Shown piece after piece: positions 24,994 to 38,107 of a DNA stretch of 64,000 bases. A program made the translations under genes and the position numbers. The notes under the pieces are model-generated. The model was not told where the DNA came from and did no database searches. It was given only the letters and a program-made list of their open reading frames with translations. The stretch is from an uncultured Bacteroidota bacterium (GTDB lineage: Bacteria; Bacteroidota; Bacteroidia; Bacteroidales; P3): assembly GCA_902775135.1 (NCBI GenBank), contig CACYKY010000001.1, forward strand, positions 106,753 to 170,752. Reading direction: 5' to 3'. Within the stretch, counting starts at the first letter, position 1. Each line of letters begins with the position of its first letter.

Positions 24994-26049
24994 ATGAATA
25001 TACTGGTAACCGGTGGGGCCGGATTCATTGGCTCCCACACATTGATAGAGCTCTACAAGGCAGGCCACACCGCTGTGGTGGTGGACAACCTGAGCAACAG
25101 CAACCCCGTCGCCCTCAAGCGCGTGGCGGAGATCATCGGCGTGCCCGAGATCCCGTTCTACAAGGTGGACATCCGCGACCGCGAAGGGCTGGAGCGAGTC
25201 TTTGCCGCTACCGAGGGTGCAGGCGGGACGCCTGCGTACCCGAAATTTGACGCCTGCATCCACTTTGCCGGCCTCAAGGCCGTGGGCGAGAGTGTGGAGA
25301 AACCATGGGAATACTACGAGAACAACATCGGCGGCACGCTGACCCTCGTCGACGTGATGCGCAAGCATGGCTGCAAGAACATCATCTTCAGCTCCAGCGC
25401 CACCATCTATGGCGACCCCGCCGAGATACCCATCACGGAGAACTGTCCCAAGGGCCAATGCACCAACCCCTACGGCTGGACGAAGAGCATGCTGGAGCAG
25501 GTGCTGATGGACATCCAGAAGGCCGACCCCGAGTGGAACGTGGTGCTGCTGCGCTACTTCAACCCCGTGGGGGCGCACCGGAGCGGCAGGATAGGGGAGA
25601 ACCCCAACGGCATCCCCAACAACCTGATGCCCTACATCACCCAGGTGGCCGTAGGCAAAAGGAAGGAGCTGGGGGTCTTCGGCAACGACTACAACACCCC
25701 CGACGGCACCGGCGTGCGCGACTACATCCACGTGGTGGACCTGGCCAATGCCCACGTCTGCGCCCTGCAGGCCATCGGCCGCCGTTGCGGGATGGGAATA
25801 TACAATATAGGAACGGGACACGGATACTCGGTGCTGGACATGGTGAAAGCCTTTGTGCGTGTGAACGGAGTCGACGTGCCCTACAGCATCAAGCCCCGTC
25901 GTGCCGGCGACATCGCCACCTGCTACTGCGACCCCGCCAAAGCCGCCGCCGAACTGGGGTGGAAAGCCCAATACGGCATCGACGACATGGTGCGCGACAG
26001 CTGGAACTGGCAGAAGAACAACCCCGAGGGATACCCTGAAGTTAGTTAA
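24994..26049 (+). CDS. galE: UDP-glucose 4-epimerase
   Basis: A 351-residue short-chain dehydrogenase-type enzyme that interconverts UDP-glucose and UDP-galactose. The NAD-binding GGAGFIGS motif is at the N-terminus (7-14), the catalytic Ser/Thr region is FSSSATIYGD and the YxxxK pair is YGWTK. The substrate segment NLMPYITQVAVGKR and the C-terminal YxxxxxGxAA-type block PRRAGDIATCY are intact. A short insertion (ATEGAGGTPAYPKF) after the third strand is slightly unusual. Supplies galactose for surface glycans. A terminator follows. Confidence 0.96.
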   Translation: MNILVTGGAGFIGSHTLIELYKAGHTAVVVDNLSNSNPVALKRVAEIIGVPEIPFYKVDIRDREGLERVFAATEGAGGTPAYPKFDACIHFAGLKAVGESVEKPWEYYENNIGGTLTLVDVMRKHGCKNIIFSSSATIYGDPAEIPITENCPKGQCTNPYGWTKSMLEQVLMDIQKADPEWNVVLLRYFNPVGAHRSGRIGENPNGIPNNLMPYITQVAVGKRKELGVFGNDYNTPDGTGVRDYIHVVDLANAHVCALQAIGRRCGMGIYNIGTGHGYSVLDMVKAFVRVNGVDVPYSIKPRRAGDIATCYCDPAKAAAELGWKAQYGIDDMVRDSWNWQKNNPEGYPEVS

Positions 26050-26176
26050 TAGATAATAGTTAATAGTTGGTTTTTGCAAGTTAACGGAACCATTCGCGAC
26101 AAGGGCAACAGCGTTGTACTTCTTCTTCGGCTTCTTCCGGTAAAGGGGTAAGCACTATTATTTGGAAACTGACACG

Positions 26177-26203
26177 GGGACTGCCAAAATGGCAGTCCCT
26201 TTT
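26177..26203 (+). terminator. Terminator after galE
   Basis: A 10-bp perfect stem (26177-26186 with 26190-26199), a three-base loop and TTTTGTTTGG after it. Confidence 0.8.
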
Positions 26204-26274
26204 GTTTGGTACGATTATTGCTTTGAGGGTCGATGAAAACAAAAATGAATAATAACAAATAAAACCAAATAACT

Positions 26275-28881
26275 ATGACCTTAGACAAGTTCACAATCAA
26301 AGCGCAGGAAGCCGTGCAGAAGGCGCAGGAGATAGCCCTCGGAGGGCAGCATCCCGCCATCGAGACGGCGCACCTGCTGAAGGGGCTCCTCTCGGAAGAC
26401 GAGAATGTGACGCCCTACCTCCTGAAGAAGATGGAGGTCAACATCCCCCGCCTGACGCAGCAGGTGGATGAAATCTTGAACAGTATGCCGCGCGTCAGCG
26501 GCGGCCAGGTGTATCTGAGCAGCGATGCCAACCAGGCCCTCGTCAGCGCACAGCAGCGCGCCACGAAGATGAACGACGAGTTTGTCAGCGTGGAGCACCT
26601 GCTGCTGGGCATCCTCGGCGGGCGCGACCGGGTGAGCCAGCTGCTGAAGGACGCCGGAGTGAGCGAGAAAGCCCTGCTTGCCGCCATCCAGGACCTTCGC
26701 AAAGGCAGCAAGGTGACCAGCCAGAACCAGGAGCAGACGATGAACGCCCTGAACAAATACGCCAAGAACCTCAATCAGTTGGCTCAGGCTGGCAAGTTGG
26801 ATCCCGTCATCGGACGAGACGAGGAGATTCGCCGCGTGCTGCAGATCCTCTCGCGCCGTACGAAGAACAACCCTATCCTTATCGGTGAGCCCGGTGTGGG
26901 TAAGACCGCCATCGCGGAGGGGTTGGCACAGCGTATCGTGAGTGGCGATGTGGCCGAGAACCTTCGGAGCAAGACCATCTATTCGCTCGACATGGGCGCC
27001 CTGATAGCCGGCGCCAAGTACAAGGGCGAGTTCGAAGAGCGACTGAAGAGCGTCATCCGCGAAATCAACGAGGCCGACGGCGAAATCATCCTCTTCATCG
27101 ACGAAATCCACACCCTCGTGGGTGCCGGTGGTGGCGAGGGCGCTATGGATGCCGCCAACATCCTCAAGCCTGCATTGGCGCGTGGCGAACTGCGTGCCAT
27201 CGGTGCCACCACCCTGGCTGAGTACCAGAAGTATTTCGAGAAAGACAAGGCCTTGGAGCGTAGGTTCCAGAGCGTGCTCATCGACGAGCCCTCGGTGCCC
27301 GACACCATCAGCATCCTGCGTGGCTTGAAGGAGCGCTACGAGGTGCACCACCGTGTGCGTATCAAGGACGAGGCCATCATCGCCGCCGCCGAGCTCTCGC
27401 ACCGATACATCAGCGACCGTTTCCTGCCCGACAAGGCCATCGACCTCATCGACGAGGCTGCCGCCAAGTTGCGCCTGGAGATCGACTCGGTGCCCGAGGA
27501 GCTGGACGAGATAGAAAGAAGGATCCGCCAGCTGGAGATTGAGCGCGAAGCCATCAAGCGCGAAAACGACCAGAACAAGATTGCCCAGATCGACAAGGAG
27601 CTGGGCTCCCTGCGCGAGCAGCGCGACCAGATGAAGGCCCGCTGGCAGAACGAGAAACAGATAGTGGAATCCATCCAGGCCGAGGTGAAAAACATCGAAA
27701 GCTACAAGTTCGAAGCCGAGCAGGCCGAGCGTGCCGGCGACTACGGCAAGGTGGCCGAATTGCGCTATGGACGTATCAAGGAGGCCGAGAAGAAGGTGCA
27801 GGAGCTGAAAATGCAGCTCAAGCAGATGCAGGCCGACAACGCCATGATCAACGAGGAGGTGGACAGCGAGCAGATTGCCGAAGTCGTCTCCAAGTGGACG
27901 GGCATCCCTGTGACCCGCATGCTGCAGAGCGAACGCGAGCGCCTACTGCACCTCGAGGACGAGCTGCACAAACGGGTGGTGGGTCAGGACGAGGCCATCG
28001 AAGTGATAGCCAACGCCGTGCGTCGTTCGCGTGCGGGATTGAGCGACGGCAAGCGCCCCATCGGCAGCTTCATCTTCCTCGGCACCACGGGTGTCGGCAA
28101 GACAGAGTTGGCAAAGGCATTGGCCGAAGTACTCTTCGACGACGAGAACATGATGGTGCGTATTGATATGAGTGAATACCAGGAGCGCCACAGCGTCTCT
28201 CGACTCATCGGAGCGCCCCCAGGGTATGTGGGCTACGACGAGAGCGGCCAGCTCACCGAGGCCGTGCGCAGGAAACCCTACTCCATCGTGCTCTTCGACG
28301 AGATTGAGAAGGCGCACCCCGATGTGTTCAACATCCTGCTGCAGGTGCTCGAAGACGGACGGCTGACTGACAACAAGGGCCGTACCTGCGACTTCAAGAA
28401 CACCATCATCATCATGACCTCGAACATGGGCTCCGACATCATCCGCGAGAAACTGGAAAACGGAGTGCCCTCGCAGTATGACCTCGACGAGACCAAGAAA
28501 GCCGTCATGGAGATGCTGAAGCAGAGGATACGTCCCGAGTTCCTGAACCGAATCGACGAGATCATCATGTTCCAGCCGCTCACGCAGGGTCAGATACGCG
28601 ACATCGTCCGCATCCAGATGCGCACCGTTGCCAAGATGCTCGAACAGAACGAGATTACCATCTCCGTCACCGACGAAGCCGTCAACCGCTTGGCCGAGGT
28701 GGGCTACGACCCCGCTATGGGTGCCCGACCCGTGAAACGTGTCATCCAGCGCGAGATACTCAACGAGATGAGCCGTCAGCTCCTGGAAGGCAAGATCCAC
28801 TCCAACGAGACCATCATCATCGATGTCATCGACGACCACTTCGTGTTCTACAACCCGAATGATCGGAAAACGGAAGTCTGA
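26275..28881 (+). CDS. clpB: ClpB disaggregase
   Basis: An 868-residue Hsp100 chaperone that pulls proteins out of aggregates together with DnaK. It has the N-domain (1-145), AAA1 with Walker A GEPGVGKT (204-211) and Walker [10 protein letters not shown], the coiled-coil M-domain (about 405-525, rich in Glu/Arg/Gln, which separates ClpB from ClpA/C), and AAA2 with Walker A GTTGVGKT (about 604-611) and [11 protein letters not shown]. The C-terminal part is intact. Length fits the family. The upstream gap of 70 bases after the galE terminator shows no clean housekeeping promoter, so a heat-shock-type promoter is possible but I cannot point to it. Confidence 0.97.
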   Translation: MTLDKFTIKAQEAVQKAQEIALGGQHPAIETAHLLKGLLSEDENVTPYLLKKMEVNIPRLTQQVDEILNSMPRVSGGQVYLSSDANQALVSAQQRATKMNDEFVSVEHLLLGILGGRDRVSQLLKDAGVSEKALLAAIQDLRKGSKVTSQNQEQTMNALNKYAKNLNQLAQAGKLDPVIGRDEEIRRVLQILSRRTKNNPILIGEPGVGKTAIAEGLAQRIVSGDVAENLRSKTIYSLDMGALIAGAKYKGEFEERLKSVIREINEADGEIILFIDEIHTLVGAGGGEGAMDAANILKPALARGELRAIGATTLAEYQKYFEKDKALERRFQSVLIDEPSVPDTISILRGLKERYEVHHRVRIKDEAIIAAAELSHRYISDRFLPDKAIDLIDEAAAKLRLEIDSVPEELDEIERRIRQLEIEREAIKRENDQNKIAQIDKELGSLREQRDQMKARWQNEKQIVESIQAEVKNIESYKFEAEQAERAGDYGKVAELRYGRIKEAEKKVQELKMQLKQMQADNAMINEEVDSEQIAEVVSKWTGIPVTRMLQSERERLLHLEDELHKRVVGQDEAIEVIANAVRRSRAGLSDGKRPIGSFIFLGTTGVGKTELAKALAEVLFDDENMMVRIDMSEYQERHSVSRLIGAPPGYVGYDESGQLTEAVRRKPYSIVLFDEIEKAHPDVFNILLQVLEDGRLTDNKGRTCDFKNTIIIMTSNMGSDIIREKLENGVPSQYDLDETKKAVMEMLKQRIRPEFLNRIDEIIMFQPLTQGQIRDIVRIQMRTVAKMLEQNEITISVTDEAVNRLAEVGYDPAMGARPVKRVIQREILNEMSRQLLEGKIHSNETIIIDVIDDHFVFYNPNDRKTEV

Positions 28882-28942
28882 CGCCTTGCTGATGAAAACC
28901 GGAAAGGCTGAGGAGCCATGTGAGCGCCTACGGCGACTTGTA

Positions 28943-28988
28943 AAAAAGAACGGATGCAATCATGTTTGCATCCGTTCTTTTTTTTTAT
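28943..28988 (+). terminator. Terminator after clpB
   Basis: A 15-bp perfect stem (28945-28959 with 28966-28980), a six-base loop and seven further T residues; A residues on the other side make it work in both directions. Confidence 0.88.
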
Positions 28989-29043
28989 GGAATAATTTTG
29001 TACCCAAAAGTTTCTTTCATAGACAAATGTGAGAGGAGTTGCC

Positions 29044-29074
29044 GGTGCATCATCACTATGCACCTCTTTTTTTT
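29044..29074 (+). terminator. Second terminator-like hairpin between clpB and dnaX
   Basis: GGTGCAT (29044-29050) pairs with ATGCACC (29058-29064) and is followed by TCTTTTTTTTTTC. It lies 60 bases beyond the clpB terminator. A TAATTTTG -7-like box at 28993-29000 could start a short transcript ending here. Confidence 0.5.
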
Positions 29075-29132
29075 CTTCGTATATGAAAAAAAATGTGTAT
29101 TTTTGCAATCTAAAAATTGCATCGAATAGGAT

Positions 29133-30236
29133 ATGGATAATTTTGTTGTATCGGCCCGAAAATACCGTCCCACGACCTTTGCCAGCGTCGTTGGGCAGGA
29201 GCATATCACGCGGACGCTGAAGAACGCCATCGCCACGGGACAGCTGCCGCAGGCTTTCCTTTTCTGCGGACCCCGCGGCGTGGGCAAGACCACCTGTGCC
29301 CGTATTCTGGCCAAAACCATCAACTGCGAACACCGCACCGCCGACGGCGAGGCCTGCAACGAGTGCGACAGCTGCCGCTCGTTCAACGACGGCGCCTCGA
29401 TGAGCATCTTCGAGCTTGACGCTGCGTCGAACAACTCTGTTGACAATATGCGCGAACTGGTGAAGCAGGTATACATACCCCCGCAGACGGGCAAGTACAA
29501 GGTGTACATCATCGACGAGGTGCACATGCTGAGCGCGGCGGCTTTCAACGCCTTCCTGAAAACCCTCGAGGAGCCTCCCGCATACGCCAAGTTCATCCTT
29601 GCCACCACCGAGAAGCACAAGATCATCCCTACCATCCTGAGCCGCTGTCAGGTGTTCGACTTCAAGCGCATTGAGAGTGCCGACATTGTCCGCCACCTCA
29701 AATATGTTGCCGACAACGAAGGCGTGAAGTACGAGGAGGGCGCCCTCGAAGTGGTTGCCCGCAAGGCAGAAGGCGGATTGCGCGATGCCCTCTCCATCTT
29801 CGACCAGTTGGTGAACTTCACCCAGGCCAACCTGACCTATAGCGGAGTCCTCGAAAACTTGAATGTCCTCGATTCCGACTACTATTTCCGCCTTGTGGAC
29901 TTCTTCCGTTCGGCCAATATCGGCGGCGCCCTGCTGCTCTATCAGGAAATCATCGGCAAGGGCTTTGGTGGCCAGCATTTCCTCACCGGACTTTGCGAAC
30001 ACCTTCGCAACCTCATGGTCAGCCTCGATCCCCAGACCCTCCAGCTGATAGAAGGCGGCGATGCCACCCGTCAGCGTTTTGGCACGCAGGCGCAGCAATG
30101 CGGCCTTGCTATGCTCCTTGGATGGCTCAACATCGCTTCCGACTACGAATACCGTTTCCGCGAGGCCAACAACAAGAACCTCTTCGTCGAGGTGTGCCTC
30201 ATGAAGCTTGCCTCCTCCACACTCCCCCAGACATAG
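29133..30236 (+). CDS. dnaX: DNA polymerase III gamma/tau subunit, clamp-loader part (ends at in-frame TAG)
   Basis: A 367-residue product carrying domains I-III of DnaX, the motor of the clamp loader that puts the beta sliding clamp on DNA. Walker A is GPRGVGKT at 46-53, a zinc site is formed by Cys65, Cys75, Cys78 and Cys81, Walker B plus sensor is VYIIDEVHMLS, and the SRC motif is LSRCQVF. The frame ends at TAG 30234-30236, but the same frame reopens at once and runs to 30917 with the rest of a normal Bacteroidota DnaX. The short product ends near where E. coli gamma ends. A -7 box TATTTTTG is at 29098-29105. Nonsense mutation, readthrough or true separate products are all possible. Confidence 0.9.
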   Translation: MDNFVVSARKYRPTTFASVVGQEHITRTLKNAIATGQLPQAFLFCGPRGVGKTTCARILAKTINCEHRTADGEACNECDSCRSFNDGASMSIFELDAASNNSVDNMRELVKQVYIPPQTGKYKVYIIDEVHMLSAAAFNAFLKTLEEPPAYAKFILATTEKHKIIPTILSRCQVFDFKRIESADIVRHLKYVADNEGVKYEEGALEVVARKAEGGLRDALSIFDQLVNFTQANLTYSGVLENLNVLDSDYYFRLVDFFRSANIGGALLLYQEIIGKGFGGQHFLTGLCEHLRNLMVSLDPQTLQLIEGGDATRQRFGTQAQQCGLAMLLGWLNIASDYEYRFREANNKNLFVEVCLMKLASSTLPQT

Positions 30237-30265
30237 ATTGCTAGAGGCCGCGAGGCAGGCACGGA

Positions 30266-30321
30266 GAAAGTGGAAAGTGGAAAGAGGGAAGTGGAAAGTG
30301 GAAAGCTGAAAGTGGAAAGTT
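30266..30321 (+). repeat. Eight GAAAGTG heptamers inside the dnaX frame
   Basis: Eight consecutive 7-base units (GAAAGTG, GAAAGAG, GGAAGTG, GAAAGCT variants), 56 bases in all, of the type seen in intergenic gaps. They encode the VESGKREVESGKLKVES stretch right after the in-frame TAG of dnaX. Confidence 0.8.
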
Positions 30322-30917
30322 CGGCTGAGGGACAGCCTGTGGTACAGCAGCCACAGGTTGAGCAGCCTGCTGTCCAGCAGCCACAAGTCGAACAGCCTTC
30401 CGCCCAACAGCAACCACAAGCCCCGCAGCCCATCCCTGCTGCCAAAACGGATTCTCCGGCCGAGGGAGCGGCCCCCCGACCGACAAAACCGCTGAGCCCA
30501 TTCACCACAATCTCCATCAAGTCGGCCCCCAAGCCGGAATCCGGTACGCGCATATCTATCGAGGTGAAACCTCTGACCGAAGAAACGGTTGTGCAGTACT
30601 GGAAAGAGGCTGCCGAGAAGTTGGGACTTGATGAGATCATGAAGGAAGGCATCCCTCATCTCGGCGAGCACCCAGGCTCCTTCGAGGTCGACGCGCAGAC
30701 GGTCGGCTTCACCGACGATTTCAAACCCCACAAGATCGACGTCATGGAGTTCTTCCGCGAGAAGACCGGCATGAAGATGCTCGACTGCAAAGTGAACCCC
30801 CGCTTTGTCGAGAAAACGGAAGTGGTATATTCGCCCGATGACAAGTATGCCGCCATGCTGGCCGCCAATCCCCACATGGCCGAGTTGCGCAAACTCTTCC
30901 CCATGATTGACTATTGA
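30270..30917 (+). CDS. dnaX: DnaX C-terminal (tau-specific) part, same frame after the TAG
   Basis: A 215-codon open frame continuous with dnaX but for the TAG at 30234. It begins in the heptamer repeat, passes a Gln/Pro/Val-rich linker (repeated QQPQVEQP units) and then a conserved end with VVQYWKEAAEKLGL, VEFFREKTG-type helix and KLFPMIDY. In Bacteroidota DnaX this end should bind the polymerase or helicase as tau does. No ATG lies near the front; GTG at 30270 or stop-codon readthrough would be needed to make it. Codon use and the unbroken frame argue that it is still translated. Confidence 0.6.
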   Translation: MESGKREVESGKLKVESSAEGQPVVQQPQVEQPAVQQPQVEQPSAQQQPQAPQPIPAAKTDSPAEGAAPRPTKPLSPFTTISIKSAPKPESGTRISIEVKPLTEETVVQYWKEAAEKLGLDEIMKEGIPHLGEHPGSFEVDAQTVGFTDDFKPHKIDVMEFFREKTGMKMLDCKVNPRFVEKTEVVYSPDDKYAAMLAANPHMAELRKLFPMIDY

Positions 30918-30955
30918 TGCCCAAGGGCTTTAACCGTTTTATTGATTGTTTTTCT

Positions 30956-34880
<3,925 letters not shown>

Positions 34881-34893
34881 AGACTTATTCCGC

Positions 34894-37560
34894 TTATTCC
34901 CCTGCCTGTTTCAGCATGTCCTCTATCATTGCCACCTGCCAGGGGTGTTTCATCTCGAAAATCTGGTCGATGGGGCGGCTGAGCATCTCGACGAGGAGGT
35001 GTGTGTTGTCCTGGTGCTCCATGTGCTCCAGCTCGTCGGCCACCTGCTGCCAGTCGTGTTGCGAATAGAGTAGGGGGATGAAGATGTTGAGGTCGAAGTT
35101 GCGCACCACCATATTGTCGATGCCTTCGGTCTCGATGCGCGAGTGGGCGCGTGCAAGCTTGATTTCGCCCACTTCCTGCAGCACCTGCTGGTATTTCTCG
35201 TAGAGCACGTATTCGTTCATCAGGAAAGCCACAACGGCATTGCTGAGGGAATTCCACATCTTGCGCGGCAAGGGGCGCGAGACGAAGCGTCCTATCATGA
35301 AGCTGCCCGCCGTGAGTCCCGATACGCCACGTTGGCGGCACAAGGTGTATGCGCGCTGGAAGAAGTCGGTCTTGTGGGGACGGTCGAGCAGGTCGAAAAG
35401 GCGGCTCTGGTCGTTGTGGTCGCCCATGCGGCTCTGCAGCACTTGCTGCACGTACTCTTCGGGGCGGCCTTCGTACCACGAGTTGACAATCTCGCGGGCA
35501 ATCTCGGGCTTGTTCTGCAGGTTGCAGCGGATGAGGCGTGCCAGCTTGCTGAGGTCGGTGATATAGGAGGCCTCCTGCGAGGTGACGATTTGCTGGTACT
35601 GGGCGTAGGCCACCTTCATGCGCTGGAAGAAGAGGCGCTCGTCGTCGTTGAGTTCCACCTGGGCCCCTTCGTAGTATTTGGTGAAGCGTGCGGGCTTGAA
35701 GGCTGCCTGTCCTTTGAAGAGGCTCTGCCGTTTCGAGCTGACGGTGACCATCTCGCCTTCGGCAAGGGTGATGCCTTCGGCGTTGACGATGGTGTTGCCG
35801 TTGATGCTGACGCCATAGGAGTGGAGGTCCATGAAGGCGGGGATGCCGTATCCGCGACAGGCGGTGACGACGTGGATGGCCGCAGGCATCATGCTGAGGA
35901 TGGCGTCCACCTCGTTGAGCGTGATGGTGTCCTCGGGGACAAAATGTTCCTGGCAGAGGCATACGTTCTCGCCCTTGCTCTTGAATTCTTTGGCTTTGGC
36001 CACGGAGAAGCACAGGCGGGCGGAGATGGCGGTGCGGGGAAGGACGCTGAGGCCGTGGGAGAAAAACTGGAGCGAGGAAAGCGAGCGGTCGTCGATGGAG
36101 GCGGAGATGATCTGGCGGAGGTGATAGGGCTTGATGAGGTCCATCACGTGGTTGTCGCCGATGAGGCCGTCGTTGCGCATGTCGATGGCGGAGATGAGGG
36201 CGGCGCGTCCGGTCATCTCGGAGGCGTTGAGCTGCAGGACCGAGAAGAGGGAGAGCTTGTGGGGACGGGTCTCCACGGCGAACTCGATGGTGACGGGGGT
36301 CTTGTAGCGGTATTCGAGTTTCTTCAGCAGCGGGTCGAAATGGTAAACCGCCGGGAAGGGACGCATGATCTCGTTGCGATTGGAGTAGGCGAGGTCCTCG
36401 GTGGTGACGTCGCCGGTCATAATCTCCTCGCCGAAGATATTGCGGTAGCTCTCAATCTGTTTGCCTTCGCCCGTGCGGGAATGGCGGCTGTAGAGCACGC
36501 CGGGGTAGCTGTCGTTGTTGCCGATGGTCCACACCATGCGCTGCAGGATGAGGCTCGGGTAGGCCTGCTTGCCCTGCATGAAGGTCAGTATGAGGTCGGA
36601 GTTGTCGATATAGAATTTGCGTACATACTGTGTGAGCTGCAGGACCTGGAACTCGGCATCGTTGATTATGCGGTCGCCATCGGGGGTGGAGGAGATGCGC
36701 TCTTCCAGGGTGCGGATGAGCTGCCGCTGGTCGTCGGTGGAGAGCAGGATGTCGGAATTCTGATAGCGGTGCTCTATGCCCATCATCTCGCAGATGGTGT
36801 GCAGCGTGCTGAGGTAGACGCGGTTGGCCATGGGGAGCTCGAATTTCGATGTCAGCGCCTCGTAGGCGGTACGGGTGACGCCGATGTTGAGCAGCGTGGG
36901 CATGAGTCCCGGGATGTACTGCGGCATAGCGCAGCGGATGGCGAAGACAAGGGGGTTGCGGCTGTCGCCCAAGCGGCAGCGGGTCATGATCTCGAGGTTG
37001 CGGATGGCGGCCTTGAGGTGCTCGCTCAGCAAGGAGGGATTCTGGATGGACTTCGACGTGAGGATGCAGAAGTCGGGGACGGGGTAGCTGTTGCGCGTCA
37101 GGTCGAGCAGCATGCGCCCTTTGTAGCTGATTTCCTCGTCGGTGAAGTCGCCGGGAGTGAGGGTGGTGATGAGGTATTCGTTGCTGGTCAGGGGGTTGTC
37201 CTTGACATATTGGATGCAGTCGTTGCGGAACTGCTTGCGGATCGAATCCAGTTTCCGTTGCTCCTCGTCCGTGAGGCTCCCTTCCCGTTCGCCGAGCAGC
37301 AGCTCGAGGAAGTGTATCTGTTTGTCGTCGCGCAGGCGCAGCAGTCGGTTCATGTCGTACCATCGCGGGGGAAACTCGCGGTAGAAACCGTCGGGGTCGC
37401 CCTCGAGCTGGTAGCGGACGGTGCCGGGTTTGTTGCCCTCCAGTTGGTTGGCGGGGTCTTCGCTGTCGTGGTCGAATATCTCATGCCCTTCGCGGGCATA
37501 GACATTCACCATGTAGTAGTTGGGGTAGCTGGCGCGAATACGCAGTTGGCGGACTTTCAT
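34894..37560 (-). CDS. Pyruvate-phosphate-dikinase-related protein lacking the PEP-binding barrel
   Basis: An 888-residue protein. Segments align by eye with PPDK: NPLVFAIRCAMPQYIPGLMPTLLN (about 202-225, like the PLLVSVRSGA-PGMMDTVLN nucleotide region), a second ATP-grasp part PGVLYSRHSRTGEGK (353-367, like GVAFTRNPSTGEK), VETRPHKLS (429-437) and the swivelling domain with PEDTITLNEVDAIL and IHVVTACRGYGIPA (562-575). His563 takes the place of the phosphohistidine. After about 600 the PEP/pyruvate barrel of PPDK is absent; nearly 290 helical residues of unknown type replace it. It could be a phosphotransfer regulator or an enzyme using another acceptor. It overlaps the lipoprotein gene upstream by four bases. 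Confidence 0.75.
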   Translation of the reverse strand: MKVRQLRIRASYPNYYMVNVYAREGHEIFDHDSEDPANQLEGNKPGTVRYQLEGDPDGFYREFPPRWYDMNRLLRLRDDKQIHFLELLLGEREGSLTDEEQRKLDSIRKQFRNDCIQYVKDNPLTSNEYLITTLTPGDFTDEEISYKGRMLLDLTRNSYPVPDFCILTSKSIQNPSLLSEHLKAAIRNLEIMTRCRLGDSRNPLVFAIRCAMPQYIPGLMPTLLNIGVTRTAYEALTSKFELPMANRVYLSTLHTICEMMGIEHRYQNSDILLSTDDQRQLIRTLEERISSTPDGDRIINDAEFQVLQLTQYVRKFYIDNSDLILTFMQGKQAYPSLILQRMVWTIGNNDSYPGVLYSRHSRTGEGKQIESYRNIFGEEIMTGDVTTEDLAYSNRNEIMRPFPAVYHFDPLLKKLEYRYKTPVTIEFAVETRPHKLSLFSVLQLNASEMTGRAALISAIDMRNDGLIGDNHVMDLIKPYHLRQIISASIDDRSLSSLQFFSHGLSVLPRTAISARLCFSVAKAKEFKSKGENVCLCQEHFVPEDTITLNEVDAILSMMPAAIHVVTACRGYGIPAFMDLHSYGVSINGNTIVNAEGITLAEGEMVTVSSKRQSLFKGQAAFKPARFTKYYEGAQVELNDDERLFFQRMKVAYAQYQQIVTSQEASYITDLSKLARLIRCNLQNKPEIAREIVNSWYEGRPEEYVQQVLQSRMGDHNDQSRLFDLLDRPHKTDFFQRAYTLCRQRGVSGLTAGSFMIGRFVSRPLPRKMWNSLSNAVVAFLMNEYVLYEKYQQVLQEVGEIKLARAHSRIETEGIDNMVVRNFDLNIFIPLLYSQHDWQQVADELEHMEHQDNTHLLVEMLSRPIDQIFEMKHPWQVAMIEDMLKQAGE

Positions 37561-38072
37561 ATTTTTCCCATGATGGCTTCTAGCTGCTCCTCGGGGGTGA
37601 GGCCCACATAGGGGAGTATCTTGCGGGTGTCGGCGGCAAGCACATGGTCGGGATAGCGCTCCACAAACTCGGTGTAGGCCTCGCGGGCGAGGTCGTACTG
37701 CTGGTTCATCTCGTAGGCGGTGCCTTTCATGAACTGGCAGATGGGAAGTTCCTCGTAGCCGGGATAGAGGTTCATGATGCTGTCCAGGGTGGCGATGCCG
37801 GCCTCATAGCTGCCGGTGTTGATTTCTATCTCGGCCGAACGCATCATGTAGATGGGCGCGAGGCTGTCGTCGGGATAGTTGTTGGCGAAGAGGTCGTAGA
37901 GGGCTATCATCTGGTTGGCCTTCTCGAGGTCGGTGTTGACGGAGGCGTTCATCAGGCCCTGCTCCATCACCTCGATGGAGTCCACCAGCACATCGCGTTC
38001 GGGCACTTCGTTCTTGCTGCCGCAAGCCACCATGAGGCCCATCCCCATTATGGCAAGAAAGATCTTTTTCAT
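37557..38072 (-). CDS. TPR-type outer- or inner-membrane lipoprotein
   Basis: A 171-residue lipoprotein: signal peptide ending in the lipobox MVACGS (Cys17), then TPR-like helical hairpins (SLAPIYMMRSAEIEINTGSY, ICQFMKGTAYEMNQQYDLAREAY-type pairs). Its stop overlaps the start of the PPDK-related gene by four bases, so the two are translated together. It resembles the BamD/YbgF-like small TPR lipoproteins of the phylum, without being identifiable as one. Confidence 0.75.
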   Translation of the reverse strand: MKKIFLAIMGMGLMVACGSKNEVPERDVLVDSIEVMEQGLMNASVNTDLEKANQMIALYDLFANNYPDDSLAPIYMMRSAEIEINTGSYEAGIATLDSIMNLYPGYEELPICQFMKGTAYEMNQQYDLAREAYTEFVERYPDHVLAADTRKILPYVGLTPEEQLEAIMGKI

Positions 38073-38107
38073 TTTTTTATCTGACTAAAAGGTGTATCCG
38101 TATGAAA

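Noticed and set aside
35143..37611. 822-codon open frame on plus, antisense to the PPDK-related gene
   Set aside because: It mirrors the GC-rich codon pattern of the real gene; no motif or start context. The same holds for the 718-codon frame antisense to valS (8211-10367), those antisense to rho (41289-43247) and ligA (31921-33534), and similar ones.
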